The position numbers were made by a program, and so were the translations under genes. 64,000 bases of DNA from Symsagittifera roscoffensis (taxonomy: Eukaryota; Xenacoelomorpha; Acoela; Convolutidae), in NCBI RefSeq assembly GCF_963678635.1, contig NC_087066.1, forward strand, positions 6,911,954-6,975,953. The letters are read 5' to 3'. This document shows, one piece after another, positions 53,289 through 64,000 of the stretch (positions within the stretch are counted from its first letter, which is position 1; every line of letters starts with the position of its first letter). The notes below the pieces were generated by a model, which was not told the DNA's origin, searched no databases, and worked only from the letters and a program-made list of their open reading frames with translations.

Positions 53289-53698
53289 TGAGTTAGGACC
53301 GAAGTGTATAACTCATAGAATAATTTCGGATAGGGTACACCGTCTGCTCGTCACGCTATCTTATTTTCGGCCGGATAGATTCGTGCAACTTCTTAGTCTA
53401 ATACCAATCCTAATCTTACTCTTATACTATCTAGTCTCAGGTTGTTTAACTAGTCTCTGCTAGGCTCAATAGATCTAGGGTATACTGGTTTATTGCGGTT
53501 GCTGAAGTCTTCTTGGAGAGTCAACTAATTTCTAAGTTAAATTCAAATCTCTCTGGTGCTGAAATTACAAGTAATTTCAGCACTTACAAATAAGTGGATT
53601 GTTAGTCAGATGGATCATGATTGGTTAATATTAAATACTTTACATTGGTAAAATATCTAATTTATCCAATCATAAAATGTAGTTTAGATCAGGTTCCA
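53289..53698 (-). repeat. 5' LTR of the 18.9-kb element
   Basis: 410 bp, TG...CA ends, one difference from the 3' LTR (position 53320). The 13-bp-arm palindrome recurs at 53556-53583. Transcription of the element should start here on the minus strand. Confidence 0.97.
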
Positions 53699-53702
53699 TA
53701 AC

Positions 53703-56480
53703 CTAAGCAAATAGCGAAAAACTGAATAAATAACAAAAAACCAAACATGGATTAGAAAAGATTGGTTGGCTCCACGAAATCAATGAAAAGTTTCAGGATT
53801 CTTGACAGTTAAATATTGTCAACGTGTTCTCGGATTGTTTTTAATTTAAAAAAATAAATAAAATTTATTTAATATCTAGAAGTAATTTTAAAGAGAACAG
53901 CAAAAAACTCATCGGTGAGTTTAAAATTAAATTTTTTTAAGCAGACGCAACTACCAAAATTCTTCAGACTAACTATTGGTTTATCGATATGCTGTTTTAT
54001 TTTTTGGAACATTGAATAAAACTGTTTTGTCGCAAATAGAAAAACAAGAGGATGGTTTGGTAAAATTGTATGAAATGAGGTGAGAATGAGAGCAATCGGT
54101 ATTCTAGGGATAAAACAAATTATGCTATGTGAGAATATTTCATCTTTATGAATTACTAAAGATCTAGACAAAAACGTTATGCCGATGAAAAGTTTGCTAT
54201 CTAATTGATGAGAATCAACTGGAAAGAAGCAGAAAACAAGCAGAAGTTGAATCTAAGATTTGATTTTTATTCAACTACTCTGTTGACATAGACAGAAAAT
54301 ATTATTAAAATCGATTAGCAAATTTCAACAAAAAAGTTTTAAAAATCATCTTCATAAAAATAATGATATCTACATTCGTTTTAACGCTCAACTAATAAAG
54401 TTTCTTCTGATTACTAACAAAAAAGATAAACAAAAAACTAGTTTGTTTTATACGACTAAATTTATGTTTGCTCAATGAGGCTTAGCATGATCTACAATTC
54501 TGCCTATTAGAGTGTTCTCAAATGACAGTGAAATTTAAAGTGATGAAAATATGGCTAATGATTTTTTGTAATGTCTATGGTTTAGGGTTCTTGTTTAGAT
54601 AGGAACCCAAATTTGTTCTATTGTTCAAAAAACTGATATATAAATTTTTGCGAGACTCAATGCTGTTGTATGATTTTTTTAGTCTTGAGTACTGTTTTAG
54701 AATTGTAATTTTTATCTCTATTTCAATTCTGGTTCGAAAGCGGCACTCAATGTGTCCTGCAGTACTAGCATTTTACTCGAAAATGAAAGAATGAAGCAGT
54801 ACTGATATGCACTGTGAGCTCCCTCCGGGCAAACACGTGAACGCTGCATCCAAAGTTAGCCGTACATTTTGAGTCTAACATTTTTTTGCAACGCATTCAG
54901 CAATTGGCTGTGGAATATATTCAACGAAAAACTCAAAGAATGTTTTAGTTTTAGTAAAATGTACGATATGGGTTTCAAAGCAACGCCAATTTATGAGGTT
55001 AAGTCTATAAAGCTCAGTTGTATATTCTTTGACGTATTGATGAATCTCTATAAAACGGGCCCTTAGCATCTAAAAAATGAAGTTGTTAATTGAAAAAAGA
55101 ATTTGTCAAACCATAATCAAACGTCATATTCATTACTATAAAAAAAAACAAAAAAATGTTGAAGATATTTCTGATTGAAGCTGAAGAAATGGAGTTTAAA
55201 CTTTCGCGTGAACTTTTAGTTTTCGAACAGTGAAATGAACAAATTTTTCACGTTTCTGCCATTTTCTTCCCAGCTGCTCAAAATTCACAGTCGAAGTTTC
55301 GACATATTATGGATGCACTAATTTTATAGATCACAGCCGGATGAAAAACCGTAAAAAAGGGCCGTTTGGTTGTCTTATTAGAGGTTGTTCGCAAGGCATC
55401 ATTTGGTAATTAATTAAAGAGCGTAAGCAGCAGAATTTGATTGAAATTATGAACTTAAAAGTATTCATTGGAAATCTTAAGATCCAAGCTAAGCCCTCAT
55501 ATAGGTTTTTTTTTCACTTAAAATTGAACAAGTGTTTTTGTTTCGCTCTGAGTTAACTTAAAGTGGCCTAACTTAGATTTTTTCTCTGAGTTAATGATGG
55601 CCTAACTTAGATCGATCGCTTCTAAACAGATTCTGACAAATTCAAAATTTCAATGTATCTGCTACTGTTTACGGGTGTTTTTTGCCACTAGGAAAACTTC
55701 TCTAGCAGCTTTATAATTACACGGTTAACGGCGGATTGAGAGCATCTTAGTACTGTTTTTATATGGTTATTTTCTGAAACAGTTTCACAAAACAGTCAAA
55801 ATTTGATCCGTGAATCTTTTGCAATTGTTTTGTTGCTGCTGCTGCATGTTTTGATGTGTTTTTTTTTCTTCAATTTTTGGCTTTATTTCCATCAGAATTG
55901 ATCAGCGAAACAAAAATTAAGAAGTCATTTAGTGCATTTCGGAAAACAATATAAAACTTAATATATTTGTCGCAGCGATTTAGAAATTAAGTTGTTTCAA
56001 TCTTTAAAATATTTGCCAGATCTACGAAGTTTTCTTCGTCTATCAATTTTTTCGAAAAAAGTCATTGTCGTTAGCAAGCTCATTCAGTGGCTAATCTAAT
56101 TAAGCTGATTAATTAGGAAAACCCAAACCGGTTTTTTGAATTGTTTTCTCAAGCTCTTCGAGCTGTTAAACAGCAGCAGATTTTTCCTGAAAAATTGGCA
56201 TGTGGCACTTTTTGTCGGTTCTTTTTGGGGTCATCATTCAAAGCATTTTGTTAACGTGTTTAAATAAAATTCAAAAATCTTCATTCAAAAATTTACAAAA
56301 AATATATTTACCGAGAAATGAAAATAGGGAGAGACTTTGAAGCCGGGTGTGTTTCATATTTTCTGTTTTTTTTCCTCGCCAAATCAAGTCCCACAATAAA
56401 TCAACTGAATCGACCGAGTGATATATAATATTTAAAATTTTTAGTCATCCCGGGTTGACAAAGTATGCTTATCAAACAAT
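53703..56480. other. Non-coding AT-rich stretch, no gene supported
   Basis: Many stops in all frames. A small direct repeat (CTCTGAGTTAA then TGGCCTAACTTAGAT, twice) lies at 55545-55612. Nothing else recognised. Confidence 0.5.
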
Positions 56481-56488
56481 TCAAACAC

Positions 56489-56670
56489 ATGGGAAATTTT
56501 TTGTCATACAACTCCATACAATTCCATACGTACAGAAAATTGTATGAAATCTCTATAATATACATTTTTCCATAAATGGAAATTGTGTGACTAACATTTT
56601 TGCCTTAAATGGGAATTGTATGACTAAAATGTTGTCCTTTATGAGAATTGTATGACAAACAGTTTTCGGA
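56489..56670. repeat. Short tandem and inverted repeat around AATTGTATGAC
   Basis: Three units of about 33 bp (56570-56670) contain GGAATTGTATGACTAA or variants. An inverted version (CATACAACTCCATACAATTCC) sits at 56503-56525, so the region can fold back. Confidence 0.6.
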
Positions 56671-57044
56671 TTTTTTTTCAAATGCGGCACAAATTTTCTT
56701 GAAGCCCATCTAATAAGCCGTGAAATCTCTGAACAGAGAAAACCTGAGAAAATTTTTTTTTGTGAAGTTGCAACCTCAGTTTCTTAACTTTCTGCAGAAA
56801 ATCTTCTCAATTCTTTAGATAGCAGCAGGGTCCTAATCTAATCCTAAGGGGGCAATACTGGATGGGGGTTAACAAAAAAACTTTTTTAAAAAACCTCCAC
56901 TTTTTTTTAAAAAAACCTTTATATCTGCGTAAAATATCTCCTGCAAACCTCCTACAGTTCGGTAACCACATCGTGAATCCACTAGTTTTGAAATCCACAA
57001 ATGCATATGCTCTGAAAAAGAACATTATAAATATGATAACAAAG

Positions 57045-58480
57045 AGGCGAAGCTGCAGCTTCGCAAACACGAGCGACACAACAGCAAACAACCAGGAGCT
57101 TTAAAACGCACAAAAAAATCAAATGACATATATTGGAATGTAAAAAATTAAAGGCAACCACACTCACTTTGCATGTAATTAATTACAATATCTAACTTTT
57201 GGTAATATACTGCTAAAACAACTTTACTTTTCAAAAGTGCCACCAAAGTAGCTCTTTTATTTGCGACATAGGTTGGAAAAAAAAATTCGTAACAAAACAT
57301 TCCGCTACTGCTCGTGTAATTGCTGCTCTTACGATAGCGATTAACAAACTTCAAAGAAATTTTAGTTAAATCAAAAACTTAAGCCAATCTTAGGAGCGAC
57401 CTAGAAGCCCAAAAAACAACTATATCGTCACATTCACTTCGATTTTAGAAACGTTTAATATATATCAAAGCTAAACTCTGTTTTTGTTCTTCCCTAAGCT
57501 ATGAACAGATAGAAAACAAATATGTTGAAACAAAATTCTAAGCCAATCTTAGGAGCAAGCCTGAACCCCGCAAAAGGGTTTTTTTAGTTAAAAAAACTAT
57601 ATCGTCACACTCACTTCGAATTTAGAAACGTTTTATATATCAAAACTCAGCTCTGTTACTGTTCTTCCCAAAGCTATGAACAGATTGCAAAAAAAATATG
57701 TTGAAACAAAATTTTAAGCCATAGGACCGAGCCTGAAGCCCGAAAAAAAAACATTTTAAAAAATAATCATAATATCGTCACTTTCACTTCGAAATTAGAA
57801 ACTTTTTTTATTTCAAAATTCAGCTCTGTTATTGTTCTTCGCAAACACTGCAGCTTCGCGAACACGAGCGACAAAACATCAAACATCAGTTTTTGTTTTT
57901 TGTTTTTGATAATTTGGAATGTAATAAGCTAAAGACAACCGCGCTAATTTTGCATGTAACTTTTGCTAATATACTGTTAAAACAGCCTAACTTCTTAGAG
58001 GTGCCACCAAAGTAGCGTTTTTATTTGCGACTTAGGTTGAATGAAAAAGAACGTTTGTTTTATAACAGTCCACTACCGCACGTGTAATTGCTGTTCTTAC
58101 GATAGCTGTTAACAGATTAAAGAGACATTGAGGTTAAATCAAATGCTTAAGCCAATCTTAGGAGCGAGCTAGAAGCACGAAAAAAAAATTTTAAAACAAA
58201 AAAAACTATATCGTCACATTCTTGTTTAAATTAGAAACGTTCTATCTAATGAAATTCAGCTCTGTTATTGTTCTTCCCATAGCTATGAACAGATAGGAAA
58301 AACCTGAAGCCCGAAAAAAGCAAGCCTGAAGCCCGAAAAAAAGTTTTTTTTAGCTAAAAAAACAAGTCCTCACATTCACTTCGAACATAGTTCTGCTTTT
58401 TGTTTTCCAAAAGCTAAGGCAGAAAGCAGAAACTTTATGTTTAAAGAAATTTAGGCCCAACTTAGGAGCGAGCCTAAAGC
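57045..58480. repeat. Diverged tandem repeats with higher-order duplication
   Basis: A unit of about 160-180 bp beginning AAGCCAATCTTAGGAGC, containing TATCGTCACATTCACTTCGA and ending CTATGAACAGAT recurs at 57383, 57541, 57717 and 58148. A second block (GCAGCTTCGC, AACACGAGCGAC, TGCCACCAAAGTAGC, TTACGATAGC) occurs at 57045-57380 and 57843-58145. Together they form a higher-order repeat of about 0.8 kb present about twice. Confidence 0.75.
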
Positions 58481-58790
58481 CCGAAAAAAGGTTTTTTTTT
58501 TGGGTATAGAAAACGTTTCTAAATTCGAAGTAAATAAGCAGATTTAGGTAACAAAAAAAAACTTTCTTTCGGGCTTCAAGCTCGCTCCTAAGTTTGGCTT
58601 AATTTTTTTAAACTTAATATTTTTGCTATCTGTTCATAGCTTTCGGAAGAACAAAGCAGAACTAAGTTTTGATATATAAAATGCTTCTAAGTTCGAAGTG
58701 AATGTGACGATATAATTTTATTTAATTAAAAAAACCTTTTTTTGGCCTTCATGCTTGCTCCTAATATTGGCCTAAAGTTTTTTCCTATGA
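58451..58790. repeat. Inverted copy of the same repeat, forming a fold-back
   Basis: After about 58550 the repeat appears on the other strand (CGGGCTTCAAGCTCGCTCC, TGTTCATAGCTTTCGG, TTCGAAGTGAATGTGACGAT). Plus-strand copies end near 58500, so the two orientations face each other across about 50 bp. Confidence 0.7.
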
Positions 58791-61700
58791 CATTTTTTTT
58801 GCTATCTGTTTATAGCCTTTATAACTGACACACATCTTGCGATAAGCAAGGATTTCGAAAAAACTGAGATTTTTTTCAAAAAATTAGTAATTCTAGAAGC
58901 ACGCTGAGTTTAGGAACGTACTATGCATCACAATGTACTACTTCTAAAGTTCTAAAAATTGCAAAAAATTGCAAAAAAGAATACTTTTAAATTTTTGATA
59001 TATAGGGCAGACCATTTTTTGAAGCGTGTTTCAGGCCAAATCAAGCCACCAAAACTGACCTTATGAATTTTAAAACTGGAAATTTTGCTGTTAACGCATT
59101 TCTATAACAGTACTGAATACGTAACAATCAATGCGACATTTATCCTATGGATATTGTTTTCCCTGAAAGATTTTTTTGTAAGATTTTCTTTGGGGTAGGC
59201 AAACACAAAAAGTGCACACACAAAGCGGAATGTCAAAATGACTGTTTAAAGAAATTGTTGATTTTTTTTCCATTTCGATAGTTTTCAAGCATCAAAGTAT
59301 GTTCTGTAACTAGAATTACGAGTAAAACAGTACAATTCAGCTATAGAATAGACCATTTCAACCGTAAAAACTTATGAAAAATTGAAATCACTTGCAAAAA
59401 ATATTTTTAAAAAAACCTGAAAAATAGGGATGTACCTCGCCCACTCTAACCACTCTGCAACTCCAATCAATACCCAGCTAACAATCAACAAGTTTAGGAA
59501 AAACTACTGCCTCCATTGCACCAGAATTGTATAAAAACAAGAAAAATCGGGCACAATTTGGAGAATTTGTCGATGGAAATTATCCACACTAAAAAACTAT
59601 ATCGAAACTAGCACGCCGTATTGAGGACTGTAAACGTTTCAATTTGGGATCTGTAGCAGTATACAGAATGTGAGGATTAAAACGAGTGTCTTTGAAACTA
59701 GTAACATGGCAATATCACAAAAAAAATAACCTAAAAAAACTATTGAAGTCAGATTTTGAGCGAGCCAGAAAACCAAAAAAAGAACCTTTGTAAATTAAAA
59801 TTGTTATAATTGGTTATCCGCGCAGCGTAAAGGAATGTAGTTTAAATGAAAAACTATTTATGGTATTGTTTTCCGAATCCAAAAAAAAAACAGATTTTCG
59901 GAAAATAAACTTAGTTTTCTTAAATCCATAACGTAAAACTGCGACGAGACAGGAAATTGAAAAATTGTTTTTCTTTGTAAAGTTGAAATCTTCACAACCA
60001 CTGAGTTTAGGAATTTACTAAGCGTCAAAAATTAGTCTTTTCAATTTTCTCCCAATTGCCAAAAAAAACAACTAAAAAAAATTTGCAGTAGTTTTCATGC
60101 CGAATGAAACCCCCCAAAATGAAATCTTCCCTTTTTTGATCCCAAATTCTGACTTTTAAAGCAAAACTTAAACCGTTTTTACGCCCTTATACAATTCATA
60201 ATGTTTTTTTGAAAAAAGTTACGGAAGGTTTGTACTCGGGGTGTGTTTTTTCTCCAGATAAGTTCGATTTTTTAACTAGCTATTTTTAACTGAATTTTTG
60301 TTATAGGTATTGTTGTCCTGGGCTCAAATTTGAAAAGTTTCGCTTTGTTTTTAGTTTTTGTCACGACACCCAACAGAAAAACCTTGCTCAAATAAAAAAT
60401 TGATGGGCTTGACGGCATTAATATTGCTAATCAATGAGAGTTTTGTGAAATTTGAAAATGTTTTTTATAGATATAAAAAATGGTAGAAATTGAAAAAGAA
60501 TGAAAAATTTGAAATATTACCCTCTCTAGGTTTCTCTCACTACATATTAACCATATTTTTTTCACAAAACATCGCAAAAATCACAGATATTACGTTTAGG
60601 TATGGAACTCTAAGATGTAATTTTAGTGAGCTCAAAAGAAAAAAGAATCTTCCAAACTTGCACAGTAACTGACTATCCTTGTTGTTGAATACGCGTAGTT
60701 GATTAATCCCTTCTCCGGAATCAAAAGATGGGGGGCGGTTGTTAACAAGAGCGGGATCCGATAATTATGTTTGCAGAATCAAGAACCATAGGACCCCATT
60801 ATTTAGAAACCTATTACTATACGAAGATCCTTCGGGGAGAAAGAAGCCGTAAATTTACTCCTGCAACGCCTACGCGGATATCTTTTTCGCCCACTCGTTC
60901 TTGAGTTTTCAAGATGGTTGATCTTTGCATCATAGTAAAATGTGCTTGTCTTCCTTCATGCATGAACTTTTCGCCTTCTAAAAGCCTTATTCTTCAATTC
61001 TATTCACTTGAAATGTGTGACAGTACTAAATTTAACGTCAAAAGAACCAATAAAAATAGACTTTTCTCAATTGATGTCAAGTATTAAAGCGGAACCAATC
61101 TTAACATCTTTCAATCCAATTTGGGCGCAGCTGAGTTTTAACAACGCATTTTCGGTCATAAAAGTGTGTTTTTGTTAGATTGACGTTATAAGAAAACGTA
61201 AACTAAGTTCCGTTAATGTCAAAAAGCGTCCTTTTCTTCCAAGATAGAATCTCTTATTAGCTTCCGCTGAAATTATCAGTTCAAAACAAATATATATTTT
61301 TGGCGCGAGTGACCGGATAATTCAGCCTGACCTTTTCAATCGGTTCAGTTGAAATAAATTATTATAGAAAGAGATATAAAAGCTACGCAAAATACTTGAA
61401 TAGTAGAAAACTTATTAGTTCAAGGAGATAAGGAAATTAGCAAATTAGTTACAAGTAAAAAAAAATATTTTGCTCTCATTTACAGATTATCAAAAATCAA
61501 AGAACGTTTTAAAGTGTGCATATAATGCATTCAAAGTTATTTAAACTAATAACTAAGGGAAGATTTAGTAAATCGACTAAAACAATCAGGTACGACTTCA
61601 CACATTTTCATGAAACTTCTGTCTAATTGGGAAGTTCAAGATAATATGTGACCCTAACTGTTTATATAAATAGATAAATTCTTCCTTATTTTTCATGAAA

Positions 61701-63377
61701 TTACATTTAAGCATCTGTTAGACTTGAAATAAACAGTTTTTTTGCGAAGGTTGAATTGACATATTAGCTTTTATTGTTTTTTGCTGCCTCCATTACAACG
61801 CGACACAATTTTTTTTTATTGTTTTGCATTCCACAGACTTTGCCATTTTTCTGGCAAATTTTCAACTGGATTCCACATACTACCGTTAAAACGGAGTCGA
61901 AGGACAATCGCTGAAGCATTTGGCGGTTTTTAGCTAGTGAGCAAAAATCTGGAATCTAGGAAAATGTGGAATTCAGAGACAAATATTCAGCCAAGCGTGC
62001 TTTGGACGTCACGGGCAAACGCAATTGTCTTTAGGTTCTAGTGTCATTATGCTACATTTTTTACTCAAAATCCAGATTTTATCAATGGATTTCAAAGTTT
62101 GTCATTGGAATGCTCAAACACACTATTGCATGTTGAAGAACTGAATCATTTTCAGTTTAAACCGGGGCATAGGAAATTATACCACAAGCACATTAGACGA
62201 CCGTAAAGAAACGGAATTTACGGAAAACCAGTATTTACTCAGACAAAAAGTTGATCCAAGTCTGTAAACAAGTTTCAGGCAATTTGCACGCAAGTTATTG
62301 TCTAAATTCCGTTGTTTTCTGATAGTCTTATTTCCTGTCGTCTAAGTTCCTAAACCCCATTTAAACCAAATTTAAACATAATACCCTTATTATTTTACTC
62401 CCCTAACTTCATCCGTAACTTTATCATTTTAGGCACGTGTGAAACCCCTCCAATAAACACAATTATCAGTTTCTACTTTTGAGTTTTTGTCATATTTAAG
62501 CAATTAAAAAACAAGTTTAGTTGAAAACTTGTGTCAAAGTTAAAAAAACATGCGGTTAAGACAATTGGTACTGCATTTGCATTGTTAATATTCAAAGACT
62601 TGTCAAGTGGATCTGGCAAAAAATCCTTAACCACCTATCTCTAAATTTTGCATCGAAATTTATAGAAAAAAGTAAATCGACCGGGAAAAAGAAAAGTTTA
62701 ATTCCAGATAGTTTCAAATTATAAACAAGACTGCTCGTATCAGGGCGAAGTCCTGAATGTTCCGACTGGCTTTAAGATTTATGGAGCAGTAATAACATAA
62801 GCAACATAAAAGATTAAATGAAATAAAATAAACTGAAAATTTTTTCTAAAATTTGAAATTTTTTCTATGAAAATCTTCACAAGCCATATTGTACTTTCCC
62901 TGTTTTGTACTTTTCCGAAGTACAAAACAATAGTTTTTGCTACTTGTAACAAATCAGTTATGGCAAACAAACTTCTTTCAACCAATTTGGAACTATTTGT
63001 AAGACGGATTAAATCACCGCTTACGCGATAATTGCCAAAATGCCAATCCTTAAACCCCCATAACTTATGACAAATGATCACAGGTAAAATATCTTTTCAA
63101 TCTTGAGCTCAGGACAACAATAAATTTTGAATGATATAAAAAAATTCTGTCAAACATGGCTAGTTAAAAAGTCGAAATTTGTCTGAAGAAAAAACTACCC
63201 AGGGCACAAATATTCCTTTACTCTCGTTGCGAAAATCGGAACAACAATGTGCAAATTATGACTCAAAACATTTCCAACTAGAAAAAGTTTTTACACCAAA
63301 TTTTGAACGGTAATTGTTAGCTGACATTCGTATCGAAAGTCGGAACAAAAAGCTTCCAATTAACCAAGCCAATATAG
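58791..63377. other. Non-coding AT-rich stretch, no gene supported
   Basis: Long poly-A/T runs. Two diverged direct copies about 1.1 kb apart (near 58906-59110 and 60000-60180) share GAGTTTAGGAA and similar order of blocks. No ORF or RNA gene is supported. Confidence 0.5.
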
Positions 63378-63435
63378 TGCAGTGTATAAAGCACGCGACG
63401 CAAGTTCAGAGGGCGTAAGAGTGAACCCCGTCTTA
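63378..63435 (+). repeat. tRNA-derived SINE head (tRNA-Arg-like)
   Basis: ATAGTGCAGTGTATAAAGCA resembles the A-box arm of tRNA-Arg (GCAGTGG-ATAGCGC). It is followed by CGACGCAAGTTCAGAGGGCG, an anticodon/variable-arm-like stretch, and GAGTGAACCCCG at the B-box position. B-box bases are changed, so it is a fossil copy. Confidence 0.5.
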
Positions 63436-63938
63436 GCACGTTTTTGTTCATCCAGAATAAATATGAAGACTTTTACGATACCTGAAACTAACCAAAAACT
63501 TAGAAAACAATCATGGTTAGTTCTGGTTTTTCCGGCGTATGCAAACTTCAACAAACTTTTGCCATTAACTGTGTCGTTCCGAAAATGTGAAACCGTTCAA
63601 TCAATTTCTTTTATTGCGCTTACCGTAACTTAAATAGGCAGGAATGAACGGGCCGAAAATGGGATTGCAGGCACGATTCTGAAAAAAAAAGATGATAAAC
63701 TTTTGGAGTAATTTTTGCTGGCTGCCCGGGCCGAGGTCCACGAATCGGGTTGCCGAAATGGACTTTCTGCTACCTTAAATCCCATACTCCCACACGAGGC
63801 TTGAGTCGCGCAAAGTCGCAACATGGGTTGCGCGAAGCATTAGTTGAAACATGAGACGTGCATAATAAAAGTTTCGGCCAGTTTAAATAAAAATTTTAGC
63901 AGTAAAACTTCTTCGGTCGCGTAAATTAACAACATTCT

Positions 63939-64000
63939 CATTTTGAGTCGCAATGGTCGCAACATTACCATTTTGAGTCGCGATGGTCGCAAGATTACCA
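63939..64000. repeat. 30-bp tandem repeat at the window end
   Basis: Two units starting CATTTTGAGTCGC (63939 and 63969) with TGGTCGCAACATTAC or TGGTCGCAAGATTAC; the array probably continues beyond 64000. Related GAGTCGCGCAAAGTCGCAAC occurs at 63803-63823. Confidence 0.7.

Larger units (their letters stand above)
34794..53698 (-). mobile_element. Complete 18.9-kb Ty3/gypsy LTR retroelement with envelope-like and extra ORFs
   Basis: Two 410-bp direct repeats bound the element and differ at one base (34825 G, 53320 A). A 4-bp target duplication TAAC lies outside them (34790-34793 and 53699-53702). Minus-strand order: leader, small basic ORF, gag-protease, RT/RNase H/integrase, membrane ORF plus start-less frame, envelope-like gene, unknown ORF, long 3' UTR. 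RNase H before integrase and the GPY-type C-terminus place it in Ty3/gypsy. Near-identical LTRs show very recent insertion, yet four frame breaks are present. At 18.9 kb it is far larger than most gypsy elements (5-9 kb). Confidence 0.97.

Noticed and set aside
34825-53462. Open frames inside the LTRs repeated at 34.8 and 53.3 kb
   Set aside because: These are the two LTR copies read as protein; the duplication is explained by the element.
57045-58480. Possible CRISPR-like array
   Set aside because: Units are 160-180 bp, diverged and without constant short repeats or unique spacers; eukaryotic context.

Overview
This is a gene-poor stretch of a metazoan, most likely invertebrate, nuclear genome. 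Two host genes have GT-AG introns, and much of the rest is transposable elements of several classes or their debris. I cannot name the species from sequence alone.

Layout. (1) Positions 1 to about 13.1 kb hold the minus-strand internal region of a large Ty3/gypsy-type LTR retroelement whose 3' end lies beyond the window start. Its order is gag (two zinc knuckles), protease, reverse transcriptase/RNase H, a long acidic linker, integrase, a macro-domain-like module fused behind the integrase, a coiled-coil ORF, and an ORF with an SGNH (GDSL-type) hydrolase plus a second SGNH-like domain. The macro and SGNH modules are the most unusual content here. The element is broken by many single-base frameshifts, one nonsense codon and a D-to-N change in the integrase triad. 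It is visibly richer in G+C than its surroundings. (2) About 13.4-17.0 kb is its presumed leader: a duplicated structured unit whose hairpin shows a compensatory base-pair change, then an array of more than 20 GGAGGGT motifs. (3) 18.9-22.1 kb has two adjacent same-strand oxidoreductase genes, a two-exon aldo/keto reductase and an intronless class III alcohol dehydrogenase. (4) 23.9-25.8 kb is a decayed non-LTR (LINE) element. (5) 26.0-28.6 kb is a two-exon RAD9 checkpoint-clamp gene. (6) 29.0-34.1 kb is a cluster of hAT-like non-autonomous elements, two of them nested, including a 1-kb element with a BED-like zinc finger exon and a coiled-coil exon.

(7) 34,794-53,698 is a complete, very young 18.9-kb LTR retroelement on the minus strand. 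Its 410-bp LTRs differ at one base, the target duplication is TAAC, and a primer-binding site is visible. From its 5' end it encodes a small basic protein, Gag-protease, RT/RNase H/integrase, a membrane ORF followed in frame by a 380-codon frame with no start codon, an envelope-like glycoprotein and a further unknown ORF. (8) 53.7-64 kb is AT-rich with no gene I can support. It holds tandem and inverted repeats at 56.5-58.8 kb, a tRNA-derived SINE head near 63.4 kb and a 30-bp tandem repeat at the window end.

The host genes have intact reading frames, whereas both LTR elements carry breaks, several of them at homopolymers. I therefore treat recoding, recent decay and residual assembly indels as competing explanations.
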